Positions 1 through 9,091 of a stretch of 38,548 nt of DNA are shown here, one piece after another (positions within the stretch are counted from its first letter, which is position 1; each line of letters opens with the position of its first letter). The notes below the pieces were generated by a model. That model had not been told where the DNA came from, did no database searches, and was given only the letters and a program-made list of their open reading frames with translations. Source of the DNA: Branchiostoma floridae (taxonomy: Eukaryota; Chordata; Leptocardii; Amphioxiformes; Branchiostomatidae); assembly GCF_000003815.2 (NCBI RefSeq), contig NC_049981.1:33318937-33357484 (forward strand), read 5' to 3'. A program made the translations under genes and the position numbers.

Positions 1-324
1 AGTAGTATAGTAGGAGTACGCTGCGATGATTATTCAGGCGGTGCAAGGTGGTGCAGGTCAGAGGTCATCGTCTGACGTGGAGCAGGTCAGAGGTCAAATA
101 TGATGTATTCAGGTGGAGCAAGTGAAAGGTCAGATATGATTTATTCAAGCGCGGGTCAGAGGTCATCGTCTGCTGATATAATTTATTCAGGAGCAGGTCA
201 GAGGTCATGTTATGACGGCAAAATCTAGGGGAATAGATATTTTGTTAGATCTGAGGAGTGATGAAACCAAGGTAACTATGACGACCCCCCCCCCTCCCAT
301 CTTGTGAGACACGCCCTTATTTGG
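1..324 (+). repeat. Left terminal inverted repeat of the Polinton
   Basis: It pairs with 17146-17349 on the other strand. The outermost 20 bases and the innermost roughly 56 bases (about 269-324) match the right copy closely. The middle is about 120 bp longer than the right copy because a unit containing TTATTCAGG and GCAGGTCAGAGGTCA has been repeated with changes. Protein-primed replication of linear DNA starts at such termini. Confidence 0.92.
55..207 (+). promoter_or_regulatory. Cluster of four DR1 nuclear-receptor-type repeats
   Basis: Perfect AGGTCA-G-AGGTCA occurs at 55-67, 84-96 and 195-207. A fourth copy at 153-165 has GGGTCA as its first half, and there is a lone AGGTCA at 127-132. 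Two AGGTCA half-sites one base apart form the classical DR1 element bound by RXR heterodimers, HNF4 and COUP-TF proteins. The right terminal repeat keeps one copy (17285-17297). The function here is inference; the sites could merely be by-products of tandem expansion in the TIR. Confidence 0.55.
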
Positions 325-378
325 TCTAGTTGCAACAAAGAAAAACACATGACAACGACCGTCTGATTTTTACGTTCT

Positions 379-384
379 TTTATT
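379..384 (-). terminator. Polyadenylation signal for the RNR gene
   Basis: AATAAA on the minus strand (TTTATT on plus) begins 9 bases beyond the RNR stop codon. It is the only canonical signal near the gene end. Confidence 0.6.
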
Positions 385-392
385 CTCTACTT

Positions 393-1430
393 TCAAAAGT
401 CAGCATCCAACGTGAACTTTTGCTGTTCAGAGGAAGACATCACCCCCATCTTCTGGTACTCTCCCACCTTCTTCTCAAAGAAGTTGGTCTTTCCCTCCAG
501 AGAAATGTTCTCCATGAAGTCAAAGGGGTTCTCGCTATTGTAAATCTTACTGCACATGAGTTCTCCCAGCAGCCTATCTGCGACAAACTCAATGTACTGT
601 TTCATCAGGTCTTGATTCATCCCAATCAGCTTCACAGGAAGCGCTTCCGTCAGGAACTCTTGCTCAATCTTAACAGCATTGTCGATAATCTGGTGAATGC
701 GCTCCTCACTAGGCTTATTGACCAGGTAGCTGACCATAAGACAGGCAAAGTCGGTGTGTAGACCCTCGTCTCTACTGATCAGCTCATTGGAGAAAGTTAG
801 CCCCGGCATGAGTCCTCTTTTCCTTAACCAGAAAATTGCTGCGAAGGCCCCCGAGAAAAAGATCCCTTCCACAGCGGCAAACGCAACTACACGCTCGCCA
901 AACGTATTTTCCTCGTCTCCTATCCACTTCAGGGCCCAGTCAGCCTTCTTTCGTACACACGGTATGGTCTCAATGGCACTGAACAAATGCTCTCTTTCAC
1001 GCGGCTCCTTCACGTAGGTGTCGATTAAGAGACTGTACATTTCAGAATGGATGTTCTCAATGGCAATCTGGAAGCCATAGAAGCACCTTGCCTCAGTCAC
1101 CTGCACCTCTTTGGTGAATCTTTCAACCAGATTTTCATTGACTATACCGTCACTAGCTGCAAAGAATGCCAGGACGTGTTTGATGAAGTGTTTTTCGTTG
1201 TCATTCAGTCTCTCCCAATGCGCCAAGTCTTTAGAGAGATCAACTTCCTCCGTTGTCCAGAATGATGCTACGGCCTTCTTGTACATGTGCCAGATGTCGT
1301 GGTACTGGATGGGAAAAATGACGAAGCGTCTGGAGTTTTCACGCAGTAGGGGCTCACACTGCTTCTCTCGGTCTACAGAGACCTTCAGTACGGACAGCTG
1401 GTTAGACTTCGGTGGCTGCGCTGAAAGCAT
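393..1430 (-). CDS. Ribonucleoside-diphosphate reductase small subunit (R2), Polinton-borne
   Basis: Class Ia RNR small subunit: with host R1 it reduces ribonucleotides to deoxyribonucleotides in the cytosol, using a di-iron/tyrosyl radical. The 345-residue product starts at the ATG at 1430; the longer open frame begins only with GTG. Visible iron ligands are D94, E125, H128, E188, E222 and H225. The radical tyrosine is Y132, and W58 and D221 are on the electron path. The C-terminus ends FTLDADF, the R1-docking tail of eukaryotic R2. Compared with vertebrate RRM2, about 45 N-terminal residues including the KEN degradation box are missing. The frame has no intron, unlike most host R2 genes, and lies inside the element between the left TIR and the polymerase. 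No R1 gene is in the window. Catalytic competence is very likely from the residues; the viral role is inference. Confidence 0.95.
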   Translation of the reverse strand: MLSAQPPKSNQLSVLKVSVDREKQCEPLLRENSRRFVIFPIQYHDIWHMYKKAVASFWTTEEVDLSKDLAHWERLNDNEKHFIKHVLAFFAASDGIVNENLVERFTKEVQVTEARCFYGFQIAIENIHSEMYSLLIDTYVKEPREREHLFSAIETIPCVRKKADWALKWIGDEENTFGERVVAFAAVEGIFFSGAFAAIFWLRKRGLMPGLTFSNELISRDEGLHTDFACLMVSYLVNKPSEERIHQIIDNAVKIEQEFLTEALPVKLIGMNQDLMKQYIEFVADRLLGELMCSKIYNSENPFDFMENISLEGKTNFFEKKVGEYQKMGVMSSSEQQKFTLDADF

Positions 1431-1504
1431 CTTACGGTTGTGTGACTCACAAAATGAAGCGAGCGCTAGCACCCTCGTACCACTAGATATACCCTAGCCT
1501 GTCA

Positions 1505-1536
1505 CCATATATTTGCATATATATATATATATTGTA
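1505..1536 (-). promoter_or_regulatory. AT-rich upstream region of RNR with octamer motif
   Basis: An (AT)n run at about 1517-1532 sits 75-105 bp upstream of the RNR ATG and can offer TATA-like sequence on the minus strand. The adjoining 1511-1518 reads ATTTGCAT, the octamer recognised by POU factors. Either could be chance in AT-rich DNA. Confidence 0.3.
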
Positions 1537-1666
1537 TGATACGAGTCGTTACTCTGATTGGTCCAGACATGCAGATTTTAGGGAATAGGTAGTTTCTTAG
1601 CTCAGGTCGGGGTGAAACGGCCGTCAAAACACGGCCCCGAGCTGACCTCACCGACGCTGAACACTG

Positions 1667-2224
1667 CCATTATGTTACGCCGGAAACAATTGGTAACCCC
1701 GGCTTAGTGTGCATACGACTTGGAACAGCTAACTGTACCCACAGAAGCGTCAATATGCCAATACAAATGTGCTAATGGACAAAATAGAATATGTACAGAA
1801 ACGAGCTGCTAGGTATGTCTTGAAGGACTACAGGAACACCACCAGCGTGTCGTACCTACAGAACAAGCTGGGTTGGCTGACCCTGCAAGAAATGAGGTGT
1901 CAGGCTAGGCTAGTTCTACAAGGCCTGCCACATCTATAGCCATACATCAATACATCACTAGGAACACAAAACCCCACTTGAGGACACCCACTCCGCCTTA
2001 ACGCACTCTCTTGCCGGACTGAAACATACAGAACCAGTTATTTTCCAACAACACTGAGTGAATGACACAAGCTACCAACACACAGTGTCACTGCACCATC
2101 ACTTTCTAGCTTCAAGAGGGGGGTTGGTCCAACACAATTGAGCCGGCCCTCCCAGATGAAAGTCGGTGATTTCCTTTATCCTCGGGAACAGTGTATTGAA
2201 GCCATTGTGTTACGCCGGAAAACA
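1667..2224. repeat. Near-identical 22-bp direct repeats flanking an insertion
   Basis: CCATTATGTTACGCCGGAAA at 1667-1686 recurs as CCATTGTGTTACGCCGGAAA at 2202-2221, with one difference. The pair brackets the LINE tail described next. The length suits a target-site duplication made by a non-LTR retrotransposon, so the roughly 515 bp between them is probably one insertion into the Polinton. Confidence 0.5.
1774..2066 (+). pseudogene. LINE (non-LTR retrotransposon) ORF2 C-terminal relic
   Basis: Plus-strand translation from 1774 gives the typical end of a CR1/Jockey/L2-like ORF2: an IEYVQKRAARYVL block, then a LGWLTLQEMR block, then a stop near 1939. A second piece of the same tail (SYFPTTLSE) follows in another frame at about 2037-2064 and ends at a stop. 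The piece is 5'-truncated and frame-broken, so it is dead. It occupies the space between the RNR promoter and the polymerase promoter. Confidence 0.75.
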
Positions 2225-2687
2225 GGACACAAAAGACGGGGAGGGACAATAGACCCAGCTGTGTGCACACCGCTAACGTGGTTAGAGACACGAGAGTTTA
2301 AACGGTATCCTTCAAGGAGAGGTCGTACGGCAGCGACCACGGCCCATGGTGTACCAAGATAAGACAACGAACGGTGAATTAAGCGCTTGCCGGACTTTAC
2401 GTTTGCCGTACACTGTGACATGGCCGGCCCAGGCTTCTGGAAACTGGGAGGGAAGGCGGAAATGTAACTGCCTTTATCAACAACATCATCAAAAGGGTTC
2501 TACGCCTTGCCATAGAGAGCCAGCGCAGAGCGGGGAGGTTTTCACCGTTTTGTCGCCGTTTCGCTTCACTGACTTCACTTGGGCGGAAGTGGCACGGCTT
2601 TGTTTCCGTCTTAGGGAGTACAGCCACCGGAAGTGCATCATTCAACGTGAACGGACATGTCAACATTTGGCTAGCCCATCTTCTTAG
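2225..2687. other. Non-coding stretch upstream of the polymerase promoter
   Basis: Open frames here overlap on both strands and show no recognisable motif. I see no gene. The region may hold promoter-proximal control sequence for the polymerase transcript. Confidence 0.5.
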
Positions 2688-2696
2688 TATAAAAAG
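2688..2696 (+). promoter_or_regulatory. TATA box of the DNA polymerase transcript
   Basis: TATAAAAAG predicts transcription start near 2718. It lies about 120 bp upstream of a strong splice donor and 756 bp before the polymerase ATG. The same TATAAAAAGAA string occurs before the terminal PC4-like gene on the other strand. Confidence 0.65.
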
Positions 2697-2815
2697 AACA
2701 CGAGCGAGGCACTGGTCAGTTGGCGTGGTGATCACCCGAACTGTGGATTATACCCGAACTGTGCCCCGGATTAATGACCGCAGTACCGCTACGGACGGAG
2801 CGTCTCTTTCTTTAG

Positions 2816-3416
2816 GTAAGTGGAAAACACTTTCTACATATCTTTGATCCTCTGTTAGAATCTCTCAAACAAGCGACAGTTGTTTATAACCCGTGTAAAA
2901 CTAGAATATATGTTACAATATTTTCTCTGCAACAAAACGTGTTTTGAAGAAACTGTGGAAGGATTGTACCACGGCATTTTCGTTTAGCTTTCGTGTGGAG
3001 TGTCGAGTTATGTTTAACACTAGGGGATTCGTGTCACAACGTTACAAAACTCTTGTTGTTGTCATGCCATGTCTGTAGTAATATTCTTTAGTAAAACTAC
3101 ACGCTAGATGATGTGATATCATCAGTATATGTTATGTCGAATGCTACGTATATCTTTACCAATATTGAAACGTAACAGTACGTGTGTCACAGATTTTGTA
3201 CCAAACGGTTCCTCCGCTTTACCAAAACATGTCCGTACCGGCAAACCAGTTTTGTTTGGTGACAAAAGACCACCGATGCAATATCAGCCCTTGTTTTGTT
3301 TGTCACGGAATACTGATGAGTGTGCGGTCAACATGACAAAAGCACTGGTGAAACAACCAGAGGGGCGAGTAGATACGAATTCCGCTTTTCAAACAAAGCT
3401 TTGTATGTTCTTTCAG
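2816..3416 (+). other. Probable 5' leader intron of the polymerase gene
   Basis: The donor is TTTAG|GTAAGT at 2815/2816. The acceptor TTCTTTCAG|AACCC is at 3416/3417, only 35 bases before the ATG at 3452 (context ACCCATGG). Removing it leaves a short leader of about 130 bases and joins the TATA box to the polymerase start. Predicted from consensus only. Confidence 0.6.
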
Positions 3417-3451
3417 AACCCGCCAATGATCGACACTACCGTCAAATACCC

Positions 3452-5583
3452 ATGGCGTTTACTTGTGAAACGTGCGGAAAAATCTTCACACTAAAACGCA
3501 ATCTCACCCGTCACCAAAAGTCCCACGACCCGACCGCACCCACGCACGAGTGTGAGTTTTGCGGCAAAAAGTTTTCTAGACGAGACAGCCTACAACAACA
3601 TCGGCGCTTGCACGATAAACCCAAGCCGGGCCCCACGTTCTGGTGCCGCCCGTGCAACGTGGCGTTTGACACGGCCTATGCCCTGCAGGCGCACAGAGAA
3701 GCCACACACCCCGTGGCGGCTACCTCCCGGCCACCAAAGAGGGTTTCCACAGCAGACGGGGCCAGAGCGAAACGACGCCACATTCAACCCGCAGGAGACG
3801 ACGACGAGTTTCCTTTTGCGGAAGATCCGGAGGACGTGTCGGAAGAGTTGATTCCTCAAGCCGATGACGGGGCCGTCCAAAATCTGTACAGACAGAAATG
3901 GTCCATGATCAGGACGCAGTTCAAGCGGGGACAAAACATCCAGGACACGTACAACTTTAGACTGGAGTCCGAAAATCCTTGCGATCTGGCCGATAACGTA
4001 TGGGCCATCTTTGGCGACCAGCAAACCATCTTTAAGATCAACCTATCGTTCGGGTTCATCCTCCAGGACGGGGAAACGGGGGCACTGCGATATTTTTACC
4101 CTTGTGAAAATAATAACGGGTTTTTGCCAGAACCTGTCCAAGTGGAAAACGAGGATGGTGTCCGACGGTTCCTGGACAAGATCGAAGAAGTCGATCACAT
4201 GGAGCAGGCACGCCAGGAGCGCCCCAACAGCAAAACGGTCCTGCAAAAGATGGTGAACGTCACGTTTTACGTCCACAAGATCAAAGACCATCCCATCGGT
4301 GCCCCCGGGACGCTGACAGACTACATCAGGAATAGCAGGTCCATCATCGCCCTTTATAGCGGAACGAACGGCCCGTACACGGACAAGCTCTGCTTTTTCC
4401 GGTGCCTGGCACTCCATCGGCAATGCGATCGCACCAAACTAGAAAGACCGACCAAAAAACTCTTCAAAGAGTACCTGGCGTGGGTGGGTAAAACGCCCAG
4501 GCAGTTCAAAGGCGTGTCTCTCAAACATCTGGAGGACATAGAGACATTGTTTGAGGTCGACGTGTACGTCTATGCTCTACAGCACAATAACGATGAAGGC
4601 GCTGAAGATGGCGACTTTTTTGCTGAATTGGTGAGGCGTCCCCTGCCTACACACAACAATACGATGTATCTCAATCTCTGCGAGCAACATTTCAGTTACA
4701 TTAAGGATTTTCAGACTTACGCCAAGTCGTACGCGTGTCCGCAATGTGGAAAGAGGTGGCAGCAGCGTTTTACTTGTGAAAGACACATTCGCACGTGCGA
4801 CGGTAAGGTGAACAAGGTGTATCCGGGAGGCGCCTATCATCTACCGCAGACCATCTTTGAAAAGCTGCAGGACGAAGGGATCGTCGTCCCCGAAGAAGAT
4901 CGTTACTATCCCTACCGCGCCTGCTTCGATATAGAATGCCTTCTAAAACCACTGTCACTGACTGATCAAAAGACGGACAAGATGACGTGGGAGGCGGCGC
5001 ACGAACTCTTGAGCGTGAGCGTCTGCTCAAACGTTCCTGAATACATCGACCCAGAATGTTTCGTGTCCGAAGGCGACCCGACAAAAGTGGCTGAAGCCTT
5101 GTTGAATTTCCTACAGCAAATCAGTCGTAAGGCGTACTCCCTTCTGTCGGAAAAATTCCGCTGGGCGTTGGACAAGATGGAAGGAATTCGGCAAAGGGAT
5201 TTGGAGAAAGAGGAAGAGGAAGAAGAAGAAACGGAAGGAGAATCTCCGAAAGACATACTTGACAAGGCGAAGCGAAAAGAAAAACGCCGGAAAGAACATT
5301 ACATGACCAAACTGATGGAGGAACTGAACAAGTACATGAGTCAGCTGGTGGTCCTTAGTTTCAACGGCGGGAAGTATGACCTGAACGCCATCAAAAAAGT
5401 GTTCCTCCCGCTGCTGCTGCGATCGACCAGCAAACTCCGACCCATCAAGAAGAACAACACGTACATGTCGATTGAAACGGACGACCTGAAATTCCTGGAT
5501 CTCATCAATTATGTGGCTCCGGGGTTCTCCTACTCGATCCTGCTGAAGGCGTACGGCTGCCAGGAGACAAAGGGATTCTTTCC
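3452..5583 (+). CDS. POLB: Protein-primed DNA polymerase B, coding exon 1 (zinc fingers, OTU-like region, exonuclease)
   Basis: This is the N-terminal half of the Polinton replicative polymerase. I chose ATG 3452 because the longer frame starts with GTG at 3320 and an acceptor precedes 3417. Residues 5-25, 34-54 and 65-86 are three C2H2 zinc fingers. Residues 311-323 (DKLCFFRCLALHR) resemble the Cys motif of the OTU-like region in Polinton polymerases. A fourth C2HC-type finger begins at C429. Exonuclease motif I is FDIEC (D493, E495), and motif II is FNGGKYDLNAI near 5360. An acidic, coiled Glu/Lys-rich segment lies at about 5206-5290 between them. The exon ends at a GTAAGT donor (5584) within a codon, phase 2. 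Zinc fingers on this polymerase suggest DNA targeting, but that is inference. Confidence 0.93.
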
Positions 5584-5684
5584 GTAAGTAGACGGCCTTC
5601 TTTTGTTTGCATTCTGATGTGATGTGACCGACATTGTGTTAGAGCGTGCTATGACGTGTTATTTTTGTCCCATTGACATGACAG
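5584..5684 (+). other. Polymerase intron 1 (101 bp)
   Basis: It begins GTAAGT and ends GACATGACAG. The upstream frame would meet TAA at once, while splicing keeps the frame open and preserves the conserved block around the junction. A short intron inside a Polinton polymerase indicates nuclear expression. Confidence 0.85.
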
Positions 5685-5852
5685 GTACGAATGGATGGAC
5701 AGCTTGGACAAGTTGGAGCACACGCGGCTGCCACCACGAGCCGCCTTCCATAGCAACCTGCGACAGTCCGACATCTCGGAGGAGGATTATCTGTACTGTC
5801 AGCGCGTGTGGGAAGAGCAGGGCATGACGACCATGAGGGACTTCTTGATATG
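5685..5852 (+). CDS. POLB: Protein-primed DNA polymerase B, coding exon 2
   Basis: A 168-bp exon encoding 56 residues that begin YEWMDSLDKL and end at FLIW. It covers the end of the exonuclease domain before the polymerase domain. Its borders are AG/GT on both sides, with phase 2 at both ends. Without splicing, the frame would stop at TAG just after the donor at 5853. This exon is easily missed because no long open frame marks it. Confidence 0.87.
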
Positions 5853-5950
5853 GTAGGTCGTTGTACGTTATCTCGTAACACCTAGATGATAACCTAGATT
5901 GAGCGGAGCGGTTGGACTTAACAAATCACGACTAATCTTTGTTCCTACAG
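5853..5950 (+). other. Polymerase intron 2 (98 bp)
   Basis: It begins GTAGGT and ends GTTCCTACAG, and contains in-frame stops. A possible branch point, CTTAAC, lies at about 5917-5922. Confidence 0.83.
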
Positions 5951-7970
5951 GTACAACAACAAGGACGTTAGCCCCATGGTGGAAGCCGTGCAGAAGATGA
6001 CAGAGTTCTACCAGGACAAGGGCATCGACATGTTTAAGGACGGCATTAGCGTCCCCGGTCTAACACTTAAGTACCTTTTCATGAACCTGCCGCGCGATAC
6101 TTACTTTACTGTCCCAGACAATGAAGACGTGTACAGATTGTATAAAGACAACATAGTGGGGGGACCCAGCATCATCTTTCATAGGTACCACGAGAAGGGC
6201 AAGACCTACATCAGGGCCGACGAGATGACATTGTTGGGCAAGGAACCGAAACCTTGTCAAAAGGTCATTGGCTACGACGCGAATGCGTTATATTTGTGGG
6301 CACTGATGCAGGACATGCCCTCCGGCCATTACATTCGGCGGCGGGAAGACACGGGGTTCGAAAGAGAATATTCCACACCTCAGTGGGGACGAATGGCCGT
6401 CGATTGGTTAGACTGGCTGGCCCAAGAGCGGAATCTCGCCATTCGCCACAAATTCAATAGCACAGAGAAGCGCATCGGTTCACGTCGAATTCCGGTGGAC
6501 GGTTTCTGTTCGGCCACCGGGCAAATCTTTCAGTTTCACGGCTGCTATTGGCACGGTCACGCCTGCTCCTTGACCAGAGGCCAAGTCTTCAACGATCGGC
6601 GCGGCAAGTCTTTCGCGACTTTGCGGGCGGAAACGGCCCAAACGACCGAGTACCTGCGAGCGTGTGGGTATACGGTCACCGAAATGTGGGAATGTCAGTG
6701 GAGAAACTTGGTAAGAGCCGACGTCCGATTGGCGTCTTTCTTGGAAGGCCGCAAGACTCCCACCGAAAATCTTCCCGACATGACCAGTGAACGCGTCCTC
6801 CAAGCTGTTCGCTCGAAGGAGTTGTTTGGCACGGTGGAATGCGACATTGAGGTCCCCGCGGATCTCAAGTCGCGCTTCGCCGAAATGCCTCCGATATTTA
6901 AGAACGTCGAGATTTCCATCGACGATATTGGCGAGCACATGAAGTCGTACGCCAAGACGCATCGCATCATGTCCAAGCCCAGGCGATCGCTCATCGGTAG
7001 TATGTTCGGTCAAAAGATTCTCTTGGCTTCGCCCTTGCTCAACTGGTATCTCGACCACGGCTTGAAGGTCACTCGCATCTACCAGGTGATGGAGTACAGA
7101 CCCAAGCCGAGTTTTAAAGCTTTCGGAGATGCCGTTAGCGATGCGAGGCGCAAGGGCGACGAGGACAAAGCCAAGAAGATCATCGCCGACACCATGAAGC
7201 TGATCGGTAATTCGGGTTACGGCAAGACGGTCACCAACAAAGAAAAACAAACAGACGTCGAGTATTGCCAAGACGTCGTGACCGCCACTCGAAAGATCAA
7301 CACTTTGCGGTTTCGGCATCTGATCGTGGTCAACGACGACAATTTCTTTGAAGTTGAGTCGGCGAAGCGCACCATCAAGTTTAACCTTCCCATGCAAATT
7401 GGCTTCTTCGTATACCAATACGCCAAATTGCGTATGCTTGCCTTTTACTACGACTTCATGTTGAAGTTCGTGGACGTGTCCGATTTCCAGTACTGTGAAA
7501 TGGACACGGACTCCGCTTATATCGCCATCTCGGCGGACAAGCTGGAGGACGTGATCAAACCCGACATGCGGGATTCGTACTTCCGCGAGAAATCTGACTG
7601 GTTTCCCCGAACAGACACCAAGCAGAACGCGGCTTACGACAAGCGCACTCCCGGGCTGTTCAAAGAAGAATGGTCCGGGAGCGGTATAGTCGGTCTGTGC
7701 AGTAAAACGTATTACTGTTTCGGCGGAGATGACACGAATGAGGACAAGTTCAGTTGCAAAGGGGTGAGCAAACGATGTAACGACATTAACCACCTCAAGT
7801 ACCTGAACGTCTTGCAGACCAAGAAAAGCGGCCAGGGCATCAACAAAGGGTTTCGCGTGCGCGAGAGCGAAATACACACGTACACGCAAATCCGCGATGC
7901 CTTTTCGTATTTCTATCCAAAACGAAAGGTTAAGAATGACAGGGTCACCACTCTCCCTCTCGATATTTAG
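5951..7970 (+). CDS. POLB: Protein-primed DNA polymerase B, coding exon 3 (polymerase domain)
   Basis: This is the catalytic part of the polymerase; the three exons give about 1439 residues. Motif A reads GYDANALYLW (about 6271-6300), motif B KLIGNSGYGK (about 7198-7227) and motif C MDTDSAY (about 7501-7521, two metal-binding Asp). A later KTYYCFG supplies the KxY-type motif. Between A and B lies an inserted block with VDGFC and FHGCYWHGHAC (about 6496-6565). This resembles the restriction/Vsr-like nuclease insertion seen in related polymerases; its activity is uncertain. Family B enzymes of this type start synthesis from a terminal protein at the TIRs. The stop at 7968-7970 is 78 bp before the ATPase start. 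Confidence 0.96.
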
Positions 7971-8006
7971 AGAGGCTAGCGTGTCATTATAATAGTATAG
8001 TAGACG

Positions 8007-8015
8007 CATAAATAG
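8007..8015 (+). promoter_or_regulatory. TATA-like box before the ATPase gene
   Basis: CATAAATAG lies 34-42 bases before the ATPase ATG at 8049. A similar GATAAATAC precedes the minor capsid gene on the other strand (13320-13328). It may be a virion-gene promoter type different from the TATAAAAAG of the polymerase. Confidence 0.4.
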
Positions 8016-8048
8016 TATTGCTGGACAGAGTTGACGTCATTTGCGGGT

Positions 8049-8696
8049 ATGGATGCGAGAATACACCATCCATGTCGAATGGTTCTAGCGGGCTGTTCTG
8101 GCTCTGGAAAATCTTATTTTGCTCAAAAACTACTGACGACGGGAGCCAGTTGGCTTGATCCCGGGCCTTTTGAACACGTGGTGTGGCTGTACTCGGAGTT
8201 TCAGGACAAGATTCACCGCGAGTTGACTTCGAAACTAGGGTCAAAAGTTCAGTTCGTAGAGGGCCTTCCCAACAATTGGAATGACGTCATTAAGCCGTCA
8301 TGCCGCAACGCGCTAGTGATTGATGATCTCATGATTGAGTCGGCCAAGGATACGGATCAAAGAGTTACAAAACTGTTTACCCGAGCCAGCCGTCATCGTG
8401 ACTTGTCGGTGATTTTTCTCGTTCAGAATTTGTTCTTTCAAGGCCTGAGAACCATTTCTCTAAACTCCAGTTACATCGTCCTGTTCAAATCGCCAAGGGA
8501 TCAAAGCATGATCACCACGTTAGCGCGGCAAATGTACCCGGGGCACGGTAAATTTCTTCGAGAGTGTTACGAAGACGCCGTGAATAAGACGACGTACGGA
8601 CATCTCTTCCTTGACCTCCATCCCGAAACGCCTGAGGACCTGCGCGTGAGAACCAACATGCTGACGCCGCAACCCCAAGTGTACCTGAGAAAGTGA
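8049..8696 (+). CDS. ATP: FtsK/HerA-superfamily genome-packaging ATPase (A32-like)
   Basis: A 215-residue P-loop ATPase that in this virus lineage pumps DNA into the capsid. Walker A is AGCSGSGKS (residues 14-22). Walker B is a hydrophobic strand ending in D92-D93 (ALVIDD). A downstream FLVQN strand at about 8415-8430 resembles the sensor motif of A32-like ATPases. I chose ATG 8049 because the longer frame begins with TTG; the Walker A position then matches short viral members. It is one of three closely spaced plus-strand genes, with the next ATG 44 bp after its stop. It is intact and of ordinary length for Polintons. Confidence 0.95.
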   Translation: MDARIHHPCRMVLAGCSGSGKSYFAQKLLTTGASWLDPGPFEHVVWLYSEFQDKIHRELTSKLGSKVQFVEGLPNNWNDVIKPSCRNALVIDDLMIESAKDTDQRVTKLFTRASRHRDLSVIFLVQNLFFQGLRTISLNSSYIVLFKSPRDQSMITTLARQMYPGHGKFLRECYEDAVNKTTYGHLFLDLHPETPEDLRVRTNMLTPQPQVYLRK

Positions 8697-8740
8697 TAAA
8701 ACGTTCCGTTCGTCCACACCACGGTCTCATTTTGCCGAAG

Positions 8741-9076
8741 ATGTCGAAGAGGTTACATCGTCACGCCGATTGTCTCCGGGTGTTGAGCAAGGCCAACCCA
8801 AAATTGCGAAAAGCCATTCTGTCGTCCGCCCCTAACGATCTCTTGAAATCGATTTGTGACTGCACGCACAACGTCTTGAAGGGCAACGTTCGTCTCACAC
8901 CGGCCCAGAAGAAAGGTCTGGCTCGGCACAAAGCCACTCTGCGTCAGCTTGGCGATAAGAAGGTTCCCCTGACCAAGAAAAGACAGACGTTGATCCAGAA
9001 GGGCGGGTTCCTGTCTCTTCTACTCAGTCCTATTATTAATGCAATTAGTTCCTTATTTGGAGGTGGACGGAAGTAA
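8741..9076 (+). CDS. Conserved Polinton basic protein with hydrophobic C-terminal segment
   Basis: A 111-residue basic protein starting at ATG 8741; the longer frame starts with GTG. It has a Lys/Arg-rich body, NPKLRKAILSSAPNDLL, a KGNVRLTPAQKKGL block, a KKRQTLIQKGGF hinge and a C-terminal hydrophobic helix ending in GGGRK. I recognise this architecture from other metazoan Polintons, where the gene sits beside the ATPase and capsid genes. The function is not established. The basic body plus amphipathic tail would suit a minor virion protein that touches DNA or membrane, but this is inference. Its stop is 15 bp before the next ATG. Confidence 0.75.
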   Translation: MSKRLHRHADCLRVLSKANPKLRKAILSSAPNDLLKSICDCTHNVLKGNVRLTPAQKKGLARHKATLRQLGDKKVPLTKKRQTLIQKGGFLSLLLSPIINAISSLFGGGRK

Positions 9077-9091
9077 CGCCGCTCTGTCGTC

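Noticed and set aside
1-250. CRISPR-like array from the repeated AGGTCAGAGGTCA units
   Set aside because: This is eukaryotic DNA, and the spacing and units are irregular. They are DR1-containing tandem repeats inside a TIR.
3320-3451. N-terminal extension of the polymerase frame
   Set aside because: It begins with GTG, and a strong splice acceptor at 3416 and a good ATG context at 3452 better explain the start.
6480-8009. Long minus-strand open frame (509 codons) opposite the polymerase
   Set aside because: It is antisense to polymerase exon 3, whose motifs A, B and C are unmistakable. The antisense frame has no recognisable motif, and GC-rich codon use creates such shadows.
8520-8730. Minus-strand frames opposite the ATPase end
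   Set aside because: They are shadows of the ATPase and the next gene, without motifs.
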